From Phycisphaerales bacterium (GTDB taxonomy: Bacteria; Planctomycetota; Phycisphaerae; Phycisphaerales; SM1A02), in assembly GCA_009691915.1 (NCBI GenBank), contig SIAD01000015.1, positions 1 to 47,563 on the forward strand: 47,563 nt of DNA, written 5' to 3'. The notes beneath the pieces are model-generated. The model did no database searches. It was not told the origin of the DNA and saw only the letters and a program-made list of their open reading frames with translations. Of the stretch, positions 29,003-37,543 are shown one piece after another. Position 1 is the first letter of the stretch, and every line of letters starts with the position of its first letter. The position numbers and the translations under genes are program-made.

Positions 29003-31708
29003 ATGAACACTCTTGTTGCTGCACTCGTCATTGCACTGTTGGGGCCGGATGTCGAGTCGAAGCCAATAGCCCCTCCCCCGCCCGAGCCACAGGCTGCCGC
29101 GACGGTGCCGGCTGCCGCGACGGTGCCGGCTGCCGCGACGGTGCCGGCTGCCGCGACGGTGCCGGCTGCCGCGACGGTCCCAGCACCGCCGATCCCGGAG
29201 GTGGATGCGTTCGGATACGACGCATTCCAGTCGTCCTCTGGGGCGATCACAGGCGGGCCGATCGATGACCAGTATCTCCTGAGCCCCCGCGACGAGGTCG
29301 TGATTTCGATCTGGGGGGCCATGAGTGAAACGCTGAACCTTGTGGTGAGCGATCAGGGGTTTCTAGAACTTCCAGAAGACGCCGGACGAATCCAGACCAA
29401 CGGAGTGACCCTGCGGGAGTTGCAGCCACTGGTCGTTCGGGCGTTGTCGCAGATCTACGCGGGGTACATCAATTCGTTGGATGAGTCCAAGTCCACTGCC
29501 TTCGTCGATGTCCGCCTTGGAAAGATCCAACCGCTCCTTGTGTATGTGGTTGGCGAAGTCAACAAGCCCGGGGCCCACGCGGTGAGTGCGGCGGTAGCGA
29601 ATGTCATCAATGTGCTCACCAATGCTGGAGGCGTTCGGGCGACGGGAACGCTGCGTGAAGTAAAGATCCGCCGAAACGACGGCAAGGTCGATACCGTCGA
29701 CCTCTACCGCTTCCTCCAAACCGGCGAGATCGACTTCAAGGAGATCCGGCTCCAGCCCGGCGACTATGTCATCGTGCCGCTCAAGAACAAGTCAGTGAGG
29801 GTGAGCGGCGAGGTGCGTCGACCGACGAGCTACGAGCTTGTGGGGAGCGAGGGCATGCGAGAACTTCTGGCGCTGGCGGGCGGAACGACGCCTGACGCGT
29901 ACCTCAAGCAGGCGCAGTTGCGACGGATCATCCCAAGTGTCGGTGAGACATTCCTCGACCTTGACCTTGAGGCGATCCTCGGCAAGCCCGAAGGAAACTT
30001 CCCGCTCGCCGACAAGGATCTCCTGACGATCGGGAAGAGCGTCCAGGTGAGGAAGCCGATAGTGTCGATCCGCGGTGAGGGGATCACGAGGCCGGGAACT
30101 TACGAGTGGACCCCAGGAATGCAGCTCTCGGGCCTGATTGCCAAGGGTGAAGGGCTCCGTGAGCATGCGTACCTCGAGCGCGCTGATCTCATCCGCACCG
30201 AGGATGACTTCACGAAGAGTCTGACAATTTTCCCGCTTGCCGGGCTCTATGAGAAGGACCCGTCGGGAGATATCGTCCGCACGGCGACCAGCGAACTTGA
30301 CTTCCCTCTGCGCGAGATGGATGAGGTTCTAGTCCAGTCAGGTTGGGGGATGGGCGGCAATGACAAGAGCGTGACGCTGAGCGGACATGTCAAGGAAACG
30401 GGATCGACAGTGCTCGCCACGGGAATGACCTTGTACGACCTGATCTTCACGCGCGGCGGCTTCCAGGACTCCGCCTTCGCCAATGGCACATACATGGATC
30501 TTGCGCATATCACGCGAAGAGTCCCGGGCACGATCCGTACACGGCTCATCGCCTTTGACCTCGGCGCTCTCCTCAGAAAGGATGCGAGCACAAACATGCC
30601 GCTTGAGGACGGCGACGAAGTACGGGTCTACTCGTTCGAGGACTTGACGACCGCGGCAACAGTGCGAGTCGAAGGGCTTGTGCGCAAGGGAGGAACATTC
30701 CCGTTCTCGCAGGGGATCACTTTGGAGGATCTCGTAGTGATGGCTGGAGGGCTCGTCCCGCAGGCGGTCAGACCCGAGGCGGTGATCGCACGGCGGACCG
30801 GTGGCGGAACAGAGTCTGACCTGACGGCGACCATCGTGGTGGCGATTGGTCCGTCGGGCACCACGAGTCCAATGCGAACGCCGCTCTTCGTCGATGACCG
30901 AGTCACAGTCCGCCATCAGGTCGGATGGGATCCCCTGTCGGTGGCGACACTCGGAGGTCAAGTCATCTACCCGGGCAGCTACCCGCTCAGCCGCACGGGG
31001 ACACGGATCTCGGAACTCGTAACGCTTGGGGGTGGACTTGCGGTCAATGCGTATCCCCTGGGAGCTGTGCTGCGACGAGGCGCAGATCTTGGCCTCATCA
31101 ATGAGTCAGAACAGTCCGAGGCGACGATATTGACGATCGACCTGCCAGCGGCACTCGCTTCGCCAGCAGGACCAGAAGACCTGCTCCTGCTCGATGGTGA
31201 CCGCCTCTTCATTCCAGAGAACCCCGGCTCAGTGGGGGTAACCGGCGCTGTGAAGCGCCCACTTGTCCTCCAATTCCGCGAGGGGATGCTCCTCTCCGAT
31301 GCCATTGCCCTCTGCGGCGGTCTGCTGATCAAAGCCGACCTGACCAGAGTGACGGTGCAGGCGCCCAGCGGCGCAACGCGACTTGTCGGCGAGGACGAGA
31401 ATCCTGTCCTCGTAGCTGGCAGCGTCGTCGAAGTACCTCTGCAGCGCGAGAGTGAACGGATGCGAACGGTCGAGATCAAGGGATCGGTCGCCAAGCCCGC
31501 GATCGTCCAGTTCACGGACGACGCAACGCTCGGGTACTACATCGCGCTCTGCGGCGGATTCACGGCGCAGGCGGACCTCGACAAGATCGTCGTGATTCAC
31601 CCGGACGGTCTGCTGGTGGCGAGTGAGAAGGGCGTGGCGTTCAATCCGATCGTGCCGCCAGGCAGCATCGTCGTCGTGACGGCCCGTCCCACCTCCGAGG
31701 CGAAGTGA
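29003..31708 (+). CDS. polysaccharide export protein with multiple SLBB domains
   Basis: A 901-residue protein starting at ATG 29003, which has GGAGG about 12 bases upstream; an earlier ATG at 28964 gives no signal peptide. A short hydrophobic leader (MNTLVAALVIALLG) is followed by a Pro/Ala repeat. Next comes a Poly_export (Wza-type) domain with LLSPRDEVVISIWG (about 88-101). About eight SLBB-like units follow, each opening with a V.V.G.V..PG.Y strand: VVGEVNKPGAH, VSGEVRRPTSY, IRGEGITRPGTY, LSGHVKETGS, VEGLVRKGGT, LGGQVIYPGSY, VTGAVKRP and IKGSVAKPA. Wza has only two. It likely forms an outer-membrane or periplasm-spanning export channel. Its stop overlaps the start of the Wzz-like gene (TGATG). 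Confidence 0.88.
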   Translation: MNTLVAALVIALLGPDVESKPIAPPPPEPQAAATVPAAATVPAAATVPAAATVPAAATVPAPPIPEVDAFGYDAFQSSSGAITGGPIDDQYLLSPRDEVVISIWGAMSETLNLVVSDQGFLELPEDAGRIQTNGVTLRELQPLVVRALSQIYAGYINSLDESKSTAFVDVRLGKIQPLLVYVVGEVNKPGAHAVSAAVANVINVLTNAGGVRATGTLREVKIRRNDGKVDTVDLYRFLQTGEIDFKEIRLQPGDYVIVPLKNKSVRVSGEVRRPTSYELVGSEGMRELLALAGGTTPDAYLKQAQLRRIIPSVGETFLDLDLEAILGKPEGNFPLADKDLLTIGKSVQVRKPIVSIRGEGITRPGTYEWTPGMQLSGLIAKGEGLREHAYLERADLIRTEDDFTKSLTIFPLAGLYEKDPSGDIVRTATSELDFPLREMDEVLVQSGWGMGGNDKSVTLSGHVKETGSTVLATGMTLYDLIFTRGGFQDSAFANGTYMDLAHITRRVPGTIRTRLIAFDLGALLRKDASTNMPLEDGDEVRVYSFEDLTTAATVRVEGLVRKGGTFPFSQGITLEDLVVMAGGLVPQAVRPEAVIARRTGGGTESDLTATIVVAIGPSGTTSPMRTPLFVDDRVTVRHQVGWDPLSVATLGGQVIYPGSYPLSRTGTRISELVTLGGGLAVNAYPLGAVLRRGADLGLINESEQSEATILTIDLPAALASPAGPEDLLLLDGDRLFIPENPGSVGVTGAVKRPLVLQFREGMLLSDAIALCGGLLIKADLTRVTVQAPSGATRLVGEDENPVLVAGSVVEVPLQRESERMRTVEIKGSVAKPAIVQFTDDATLGYYIALCGGFTAQADLDKIVVIHPDGLLVASEKGVAFNPIVPPGSIVVVTARPTSEAK
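29093..29182 (+). repeat. five tandem 18-bp repeats encoding AAATVP
   Basis: The unit GCTGCCGCGACGGTGCCG is repeated four times perfectly, and a fifth copy differs only in its last bases. In frame it adds an Ala-Ala-Thr-Val-Pro linker just after the signal segment of the SLBB protein. The near-identity of copies suggests a recently expanded array that may vary in copy number between strains. Confidence 0.9.
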
Positions 31709-32790
31709 TGGAGACGACTCAGCCGCCGCCCGATTCCGATGACACCCTGCGCGAACCAGACCCCATCCGACTTCTGGCACTCGTCAATGTGCTGCTGAAA
31801 CACCGTTGGTGGATCGTGGGGCTGACTGTGCTTGCCCTCACCCTCGGTGTGGTGTTTGCGCTGGTCGCTTCGGAGAGTTGGACCTCGACCGCGAAGTTCC
31901 TCCCGACGCAGTCCGCGGGGATCATTGGTCGCATGAGTGAGATGGTCGGCGGTGCATCGATTGAGAGTCATACCGATGGCGCATCCTCGTCCGATTACTA
32001 CATCGCGCTCGTGCAGAGTCAGGCGTTCCTTTCGACGCTCGCCGCCCATCCCTTCGACGATGGGCCTACCGGGAAGCGGCCACTGTTTGAGATCATGGAG
32101 GCAATCGGCAAGACGCCCCGCGAACAGACACTCAGGGCCGCAGAGTCGCTATCGAAGTCCGTGACGATCGTGGCATCGAAGACGACTTGTGCGCCCAACG
32201 CGCCTCGACTCGTCACCCTGAGCGTCGTGGCGGGTTCGCCCACGCTTGCCGCCGCCATTGCACAGGAGGTTCTCGCCCAGATTCAGAAGCACAATTTCGA
32301 TGTGCGCGGCTCAAAGGCAAAGCAGAACCGCGAGTTTGTCGCCGGTCAGCTCAAGGGGGCTGACGAACTCCTACAGAAGGCCACCGACGCTCTTGCCCTG
32401 TTCTCGTCGCGGAACCGAAAGATAGCGACGCCAAGCCTTCACGCTGAGCATGACAAACTCTCGCGAGCCGTGCGAGTACAGGAAGAGGTCTTCGTCACGC
32501 TCATGAAACAGTTCGAACTTGCCAAGATTGAAGAGCAGGAGAGCCGGGAGGCCATCGAGATCATCCAACCGCCCGAGCCCCCACTGACTCGGACGAGCCC
32601 GAAGCGCACACAGACCGTGCTGCTGGCGGGTTTCCTCGGAGTGTTTGAGTCCTGCGTCGGGGTGATCGTGATCGAGCGAATCCGCAGTGCAGACCCCCAT
32701 TCCGAGGATGCGAAGGAGTTCAGGTCTCAGGTCGGTCGGACGGTGGATGACCTGCGCCGACTGGTGCTTCTTGGCCCGCGGGCGAAGTAG
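31708..32790 (+). CDS. Wzz-like chain-length / polysaccharide co-polymerase protein
   Basis: A 360-residue inner-membrane protein with a helix at about 34-54 after a short cytoplasmic N-terminus (DPIRLLALVNVLLKHRWW), a large periplasmic part with coiled-coil character, and a second helix (about 309-328) preceded by PPEPPLTRTSPKR, the PxxP region typical of Wzz proteins. It lacks a fused tyrosine kinase. It overlaps the SLBB gene by one base, so the pair would form a Wzc/Wzz-Wza-type export machine. The last 50 bases overlap a decayed pyrE on the other strand. Confidence 0.85.
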   Translation: METTQPPPDSDDTLREPDPIRLLALVNVLLKHRWWIVGLTVLALTLGVVFALVASESWTSTAKFLPTQSAGIIGRMSEMVGGASIESHTDGASSSDYYIALVQSQAFLSTLAAHPFDDGPTGKRPLFEIMEAIGKTPREQTLRAAESLSKSVTIVASKTTCAPNAPRLVTLSVVAGSPTLAAAIAQEVLAQIQKHNFDVRGSKAKQNREFVAGQLKGADELLQKATDALALFSSRNRKIATPSLHAEHDKLSRAVRVQEEVFVTLMKQFELAKIEEQESREAIEIIQPPEPPLTRTSPKRTQTVLLAGFLGVFESCVGVIVIERIRSADPHSEDAKEFRSQVGRTVDDLRRLVLLGPRAK

Positions 32791-33048
32791 CTTCGGCACG
32801 GGATTCCGCTGGCGATGCTGGCTGAACTCACCAGCGGGATCCCACCGAGCTCCGCGCCTGCGAGGCGGGTTGTGCCTGCCGGAATGCGCACCGCAAACAT
32901 CTCGCCGAGTGCCTTGAGGACATCAGGCTGCGTGCTGAACAGATACTTGTCGAGGTAGTAGGAACTCGTGCGCCCGCTGCGGAGCGTGAAAGGACCCACG
33001 AAGCAGTGCCACCGAAGAAATGCGTTGCGCGACGGCCGCTGTGTTCAT
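32740..33048 (-). pseudogene. pyrE: decayed orotate phosphoribosyltransferase (pyrE remnant)
   Basis: Read on the minus strand from ATG 33048, the start MNTAAVAQRISSVALLRG continues in the next frame as FTLRSGRTSSYYLDKYLF...AGAELGGIPL, the classic PyrE N-terminal half. One extra base in the TTT at about 32989-32991 explains the first frame change. After SGIP (about 32800) a second shift is needed to reach RPRAKKH, like the RKxAKxHG of PyrE. The PRPP-loop half of the enzyme is missing. The second match lies inside the 3' end of the Wzz gene and could be chance. A working pyrE must be elsewhere if the cell makes pyrimidines. A sequencing error alone would not explain the truncation. Confidence 0.7.
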
Positions 33049-33054
33049 GATTCG

Positions 33055-33060
33055 ATCCTA
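33055..33060 (-). promoter_or_regulatory. -10-like TAGGAT before the pyrE remnant
   Basis: TAGGAT ends 6 bases before ATG 33048, and its TAG is the stop codon of the LPG-synthase-type gene. It shows the same geometry as moxR. Confidence 0.4.
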
Positions 33061-33978
33061 CTGCGCGCGAGCCGGAGTGGCCTTGACCCGCGCAAAGGTG
33101 CGCAACTCCTGCAGACACCGCGGGAGTGACACCAGCCCGAGCGGCACGACGATGACAAGGTCTACCGCGCGGTTGATGAGATCGGCCGCAAGTCCCATGT
33201 CCGTCGGCCACGCAGCGAGCGCGGGCCCGGCCAACCCAATCGCCCACTCGCGAATCCCCAGGCCGCTCCCGACAAACGGAACCATTCCCGCAAGGAGTCC
33301 GATGCACGCCGCGGTGGCGGCGCCCTCCAGTGAGAGTTCGACCCCGACGAGCGAAAAGACTGCCCAGTAACGGACGATCCACGCAAGCGCATCCAGCCAC
33401 CGCCAGAATGCTGCCTCCGCATAGGCCTTCCACCAAGGGTCACCCCGAACGACACACGCGAGGCCGAGGAGAATGGGTGCTCCGAGCATCACTGAGCCGA
33501 TCTGCCGCGAGCCCAGCCACCCGACGCACACGGCCGAAAGTGCGAGCCACACGATGGACCACCCGCAGATCGCTGCGGCTTCGACGACGGCCAGCACCGA
33601 GCGCCGCACCGGAATCCCGCACACCGCCTGCTGGTACGCGATCCTCCCCACCAGTCCGGGGCGCAGCGGTGCGTAATTGAGAAGCGTCGATGCCGCCACG
33701 AGCCGCTGCATCTGGAGGAACCCGACGATTCCATGCCGACGCATCAGCGCATAGAAGAGGCCGCCCGACAGAACGACATTGGCGAGCGCGGCCACAAGTG
33801 CGGCCGCGACGCACTGCCACGCCGGCTGTGCGAGCGCGGTCTTCAGGTGCTCGATCGCCGGTGCGCTGCGGACGATCGCCGCGAGCGCAGCCACGACTAG
33901 CAGGATGCCGAGTATGAACCCGAGAATCCGTACGAATCGCCTGTGAGGCGCGCTAGCGGATGAGCCCGTGGCTCTCAT
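33058..33978 (-). CDS. lysylphosphatidylglycerol-synthase-type integral membrane protein
   Basis: A 306-residue protein with about eight membrane helices and the pattern of the LPG synthase TM / UPF0104 family. It has the helix with LLNYAPLRPGLVGRIAYQQAVCGIPVRRS (about 99-127), and near the C-terminus MVPFVGSGLGIREWAIG followed by a helix pair. Members move or flip lipids, or are the membrane part of MprF; the lysyl-transferase domain is absent here. Its ATG overlaps the stop of the upstream gene (ATGA), so the two are translationally coupled. The substrate is unknown. Confidence 0.72.
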   Translation of the reverse strand: MRATGSSASAPHRRFVRILGFILGILLVVAALAAIVRSAPAIEHLKTALAQPAWQCVAAALVAALANVVLSGGLFYALMRRHGIVGFLQMQRLVAASTLLNYAPLRPGLVGRIAYQQAVCGIPVRRSVLAVVEAAAICGWSIVWLALSAVCVGWLGSRQIGSVMLGAPILLGLACVVRGDPWWKAYAEAAFWRWLDALAWIVRYWAVFSLVGVELSLEGAATAACIGLLAGMVPFVGSGLGIREWAIGLAGPALAAWPTDMGLAADLINRAVDLVIVVPLGLVSLPRCLQELRTFARVKATPARAQ

Positions 33979-36503
33979 TTTTGACTGCCGGATCCGCCCG
34001 AACCCTCCTTGCCCACCTGATTCGCGGCGTCCCGAGTTCCGCCGACCGACTCCTGCTTCGCGCCTCGCATTTTCTCCTCGGCGCGCGCCGCCTCTCGCAG
34101 AAACCTCGCCTGGACAACAAGTGCCGCGAACATCCCAAACTCGTCGCCGCTGCGCACCGCCGCCGCCAGCTGGGGGTCATCCGTCGTTTTGCAGTAGTTC
34201 AGGAGATACGAGGCGCGCACATCCCCTGAGGTCGTGGCTCGAACTTGGGTCAGGACTCCCGACATCTCCGCGAGTCCGGTCGGCGTAGTCATCACGACCC
34301 ACGACTGCGCGTCCACAGGAAGTTTTCCATAGCCCTCTGAGATCGCCTGCCAGGCCGGCTGGATCGACTCTTCGGCGATGAGCTTGTCTCTGAGCGCGAA
34401 GGCCAGGAGCACGAGGTTCACCATGTCCTCGTCGGTGGCAGCGCTCGATGCGGACGCGATCGCTGCAGCGACCCATTCGGGAGTCACGCGAACTCCCTCG
34501 ATTTCCACGCCTTGAGGGTCGGGTTCGACCCCGAATGGACCGACCTTGAAAAGTCCGACTCCTCCCACGAAGTTCGCGGCCCCACGGAACTCGACAATGG
34601 CTCCGCCCACTGGCCTAAGCGCGGCCCGGTACCCCACGCCGGTCCATCCAAAGTTCCACCTCATTGACATCGACTCGCCTGGACTCAATTCGATCGCGCG
34701 ATCGAACGGGATAATGTCGGGAGTCATCCGATCGATGACCAGCGCTCCAGGCATGAGGACTCGCGGCTGGAGGAGAACATGCTCCTTGATAGGCCCCTGC
34801 GGCGTGACCGCCAGCGTCATGTGGCTCACATTCCTCAGCGTCAGCGTGTACCAGATCGGATCGAACGGCTTCGTCGTGCGGTGTTCCGGATCGACTGCCA
34901 GAGTCATCACTGGAAGCTCATGTGTGAGGTACCGTTCCATCAGCGAAGGGATCGAGGCCACTACGCCATCGAGCCGAGCGACGAACTCCGACGGCGGGAG
35001 CGGCTGGCCGATGATGGATCGGAGTTCATGCGCTGCCAGAAGACCGATGACGGTGCCTCGTTGCGCCACGGCCAACGCGAGATACTGACGAGCCGCGCCC
35101 TTCGGGTCGCCGGCGACTGCAAGGGCCTTGGCCGCTCCAAACAGGATCGCCGGCGACTGGGAGCGGACCTTTGCAAATCGATCACGCGCTTCGGGACCAA
35201 GGCCGGAATTGAGCGCGCTCCACGCCTCGAACTGCTCTGCCGTGTCATCACCTCGGCCCAGGTTCTTCGCTTCAGTTAGGGCTTGATCGATAGTCTTCTT
35301 GTCGCCGCCAAGAAGCGCTGCGGTGGTCGCGGCGTCGAGAAGGTCGGCGTAGTTTCTGGCGGCTGCACCGAGATCGTCCTGGGTTGCGAGCCCGCGGGTC
35401 TGCCGTTGCTGCTTGAGTCGCGCCTCGGACTGCTGCCTATCCACCACGGTCGATACGACCTCGGTGACGGCACGGGCCCGGTCCGCGTCTTGCGTGACCG
35501 TACGCAAGGTCGCCTCAATCGTCTTGAGCAGCGTCGACACCGGACCATGAACTGTCGCCGCCTCCTCGGTTGTCAGCCCTGGATTCATGGCTGCCACAAG
35601 ATCTGCGAACGCATTCCGATTGTCTGAAAGACGGCGGTCGACGACGCGAAGCGCGTCCTGCACCCGACCCGCTCCCCAAAGTGCCAGTGCCAACTCTCCG
35701 GTCATCAGGTCGATCACTTCGATGTACGCATCCTGCGCCTTGGCGCAGTCGAGTGCAAGGCCGCATACTCGGACAGCCGCGTCAGAGGCGCCCTCCTGCA
35801 TGAGCTGCGCGCTGAGGCGGCTCCACAACCGCGCCTCGGTTGGGTTGGCCATGGCGGCAGTAACGAGGAGCTCGCACTCGGCGACCGGATCATTGACGCG
35901 CTGGGCAATGAATCCCGCCGCAGTCTCCGCAGCAGCCGGGAACGCCGGAGAAAGCACCAGTGCCCTCTCAAGGTTTCTTGCGAATGCGTCGGTATCGCCG
36001 ATTCGCGCTTGCAGGAGGGCGAGGTCGTATGTGAGTCGCGAACCCACGGCCGTACCAACGACTTTGAGTGCCTCTGGTGTTGTGAACGCCTCATACGCTT
36101 TGACTCGATCGGGGGCGGTCTCGCGTCGCTCAATCTCGCCTACAACCCTGCGGAGACGCATCACTTCGTCCTCGGGACAGAGCGTGGAGAGCCGAGCTAT
36201 CGCCTCCCGTGACACCTCGTCGGCCTTCGGAAGCATCGGCGCGGCAAGCGAGCTGATTGCCAACACCATCCGCCAGCGCTCAGGATTATCGGGGCACATG
36301 AGCGCGGATCGTCGGCTCATGTAGATGGCTGCCTCGATCTCGATAGGGAGGATGTCGGTGGGCGACAACATCATGACCGCCTCTCGGAGGATCGCGTCGG
36401 CGAACCTGACTCTGCCACCTTCTGCGGCAGTCAGGGCAGGCGGCGTCGGAGGTGCAGTGCCTTGCGGTGCCCACAGGCACGCCATCACGACATTCGCCAG
36501 CAT
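33975..36503 (-). CDS. large exported alpha-helical repeat (TPR-like) protein, function unknown
   Basis: An 842-residue protein starting at ATG 36503, six bases after TACACT. The frame extends 20 codons further, but toward the divergent promoter. The N-terminus is short and hydrophobic (MLANVVMACLWAPQG), suggesting export. Residues about 30-580 are Ala-rich helices with TPR-like spacing (LERALVLSPAFPAAAETAAGF, LWGAGRVQDALRVVDRRL, LLGGDKKTIDQALTEAKNLGRG). A beta-rich part follows (about 590-690: YTLTLRNVSHMTLAV, GAIVEFRGAANFVGG), and then more helices. The C-terminal 30 residues are charged and low complexity. I do not recognise a family. Coupling to a lipid-flippase-like protein suggests envelope work. 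Confidence 0.6.
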   Translation of the reverse strand: MLANVVMACLWAPQGTAPPTPPALTAAEGGRVRFADAILREAVMMLSPTDILPIEIEAAIYMSRRSALMCPDNPERWRMVLAISSLAAPMLPKADEVSREAIARLSTLCPEDEVMRLRRVVGEIERRETAPDRVKAYEAFTTPEALKVVGTAVGSRLTYDLALLQARIGDTDAFARNLERALVLSPAFPAAAETAAGFIAQRVNDPVAECELLVTAAMANPTEARLWSRLSAQLMQEGASDAAVRVCGLALDCAKAQDAYIEVIDLMTGELALALWGAGRVQDALRVVDRRLSDNRNAFADLVAAMNPGLTTEEAATVHGPVSTLLKTIEATLRTVTQDADRARAVTEVVSTVVDRQQSEARLKQQRQTRGLATQDDLGAAARNYADLLDAATTAALLGGDKKTIDQALTEAKNLGRGDDTAEQFEAWSALNSGLGPEARDRFAKVRSQSPAILFGAAKALAVAGDPKGAARQYLALAVAQRGTVIGLLAAHELRSIIGQPLPPSEFVARLDGVVASIPSLMERYLTHELPVMTLAVDPEHRTTKPFDPIWYTLTLRNVSHMTLAVTPQGPIKEHVLLQPRVLMPGALVIDRMTPDIIPFDRAIELSPGESMSMRWNFGWTGVGYRAALRPVGGAIVEFRGAANFVGGVGLFKVGPFGVEPDPQGVEIEGVRVTPEWVAAAIASASSAATDEDMVNLVLLAFALRDKLIAEESIQPAWQAISEGYGKLPVDAQSWVVMTTPTGLAEMSGVLTQVRATTSGDVRASYLLNYCKTTDDPQLAAAVRSGDEFGMFAALVVQARFLREAARAEEKMRGAKQESVGGTRDAANQVGKEGSGGSGSQK

Positions 36504-36509
36504 CCCCAA

Positions 36510-36515
36510 AGTGTA
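36510..36515 (-). promoter_or_regulatory. -10-like TACACT before the TPR-like gene
   Basis: TACACT ends 6 bases before ATG 36503. The spacer reads TTGGGG, too close to the ATG to act as a Shine-Dalgarno. It supports ATG 36503 as the start. Confidence 0.45.
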
Positions 36516-36524
36516 GCCCGCCGC

Positions 36525-36530
36525 TACTAT
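36525..36530 (+). promoter_or_regulatory. -10-like TACTAT before the secreted repeat protein
   Basis: TACTAT ends 11 bases before ATG 36542, back to back with the divergent TACACT. No Shine-Dalgarno is evident. Confidence 0.35.
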
Positions 36531-36541
36531 GACTGGTTCGA

Positions 36542-37510
36542 ATGGCCCCGCAGAAACTGCCAATCTGTGCCGTCTTTGCTGCGCTAGTCGCCTCGACGAC
36601 GGCAGCTCAGACGGGCGTCACGCTCTCCGATCGGTCGCTCAAGTCCCCGACCATGGACGCGAGCTCGAAGCAGGAAGCGGCGGCGTTCGTTCAGGCCGCC
36701 GCGACACTCCTGCGTAGCGATGACCCATCCCAAGTTCGCAAAGGTCGGGAGATGTACGTGAAGACCTTTGCCCGTCCGGAGATCAGCCCCGCCTACCGGA
36801 CTGCCTTCGCGGCGATCGCGCTCCCGAGTCTGAAGGAAGTCGTGGCCACAGAAGGTGCGTTGCAGGGCATCAATGCGATCGAGTCAATCAAGGTTTTCAA
36901 CAGCCCTGACGCGCTGACAGCCCTGACCGAGCAGGCCTCGCCAATGAAGCAGAAGTCCCCGTCATTGCGGCTGGTCGCGACCAGTGGCCTCGCGCCGGCG
37001 ATCAGGAGTACTGACCTGAATACCGCTCAAGCAGACTCAATTGTCAAGGCGATCGCCAGTTACATCGACAAGGAGACTGACTGGATGGTGCTCGCCTACG
37101 AGATCCAGGCGCTTGAAGTCATGTCGACTTCTGCGCGGACCTCGCGAGAGGGACAGGGAACCGCGCGCGTCCTCGAGGCCAGTGCGATCAATGCCCTCGT
37201 CGCGAAGATCCGCAAGGGAACTGCGGCACCAGAGATGATCCAGGTCGTCAACCGATCGCTTGCGCTGGTTCTCTCCGACCAGCTCGGCGCGTCCGATGCG
37301 ACAGCCATGGCAGCATTCAAGAAGTCGCTGGAGCCCACCTTCTCGGCATTGGAGTATCTCGGCAAGTCGCCGCCAGCCGAGGGTGATCCCGCGCTGTTTA
37401 CTCAGGCCGCTCGGCTTGCAGACACGCTGCAGAAGACTCGACTGGACTCTAAGCCTGGAGCGCCCCGGGATCGCGGCGCCGGCACTGCGAAGGCTCCGGG
37501 TACACGCTAG
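36542..37510 (+). CDS. secreted helical-repeat protein, function unknown
   Basis: A 322-residue protein with a signal peptide (KLPICAVFAALVASTTAAQ) and an Ala-rich all-helical body resembling HEAT/ARM repeats (SLKEVVATEGALQGINAIESIKVF; LRLVATSGLAPAI). The tail is basic and Pro/Gly-rich (SKPGAPRDRGAGTAKAPG). No catalytic motif is seen. It is divergent from the TPR-like gene with only 38 bases between starts, and 33 bases ahead of oppA. A periplasmic scaffold role is possible but unsupported. Confidence 0.6.
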   Translation: MAPQKLPICAVFAALVASTTAAQTGVTLSDRSLKSPTMDASSKQEAAAFVQAAATLLRSDDPSQVRKGREMYVKTFARPEISPAYRTAFAAIALPSLKEVVATEGALQGINAIESIKVFNSPDALTALTEQASPMKQKSPSLRLVATSGLAPAIRSTDLNTAQADSIVKAIASYIDKETDWMVLAYEIQALEVMSTSARTSREGQGTARVLEASAINALVAKIRKGTAAPEMIQVVNRSLALVLSDQLGASDATAMAAFKKSLEPTFSALEYLGKSPPAEGDPALFTQAARLADTLQKTRLDSKPGAPRDRGAGTAKAPGTR

Positions 37511-37543
37511 AGGAACTCCGGCTCCACCGGTGGATTCGACGCC

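Noticed and set aside
29093-29182. CRISPR-like array
   Set aside because: The 18-bp units are directly adjacent without spacers and are in frame in a protein, so this is a coding tandem repeat.
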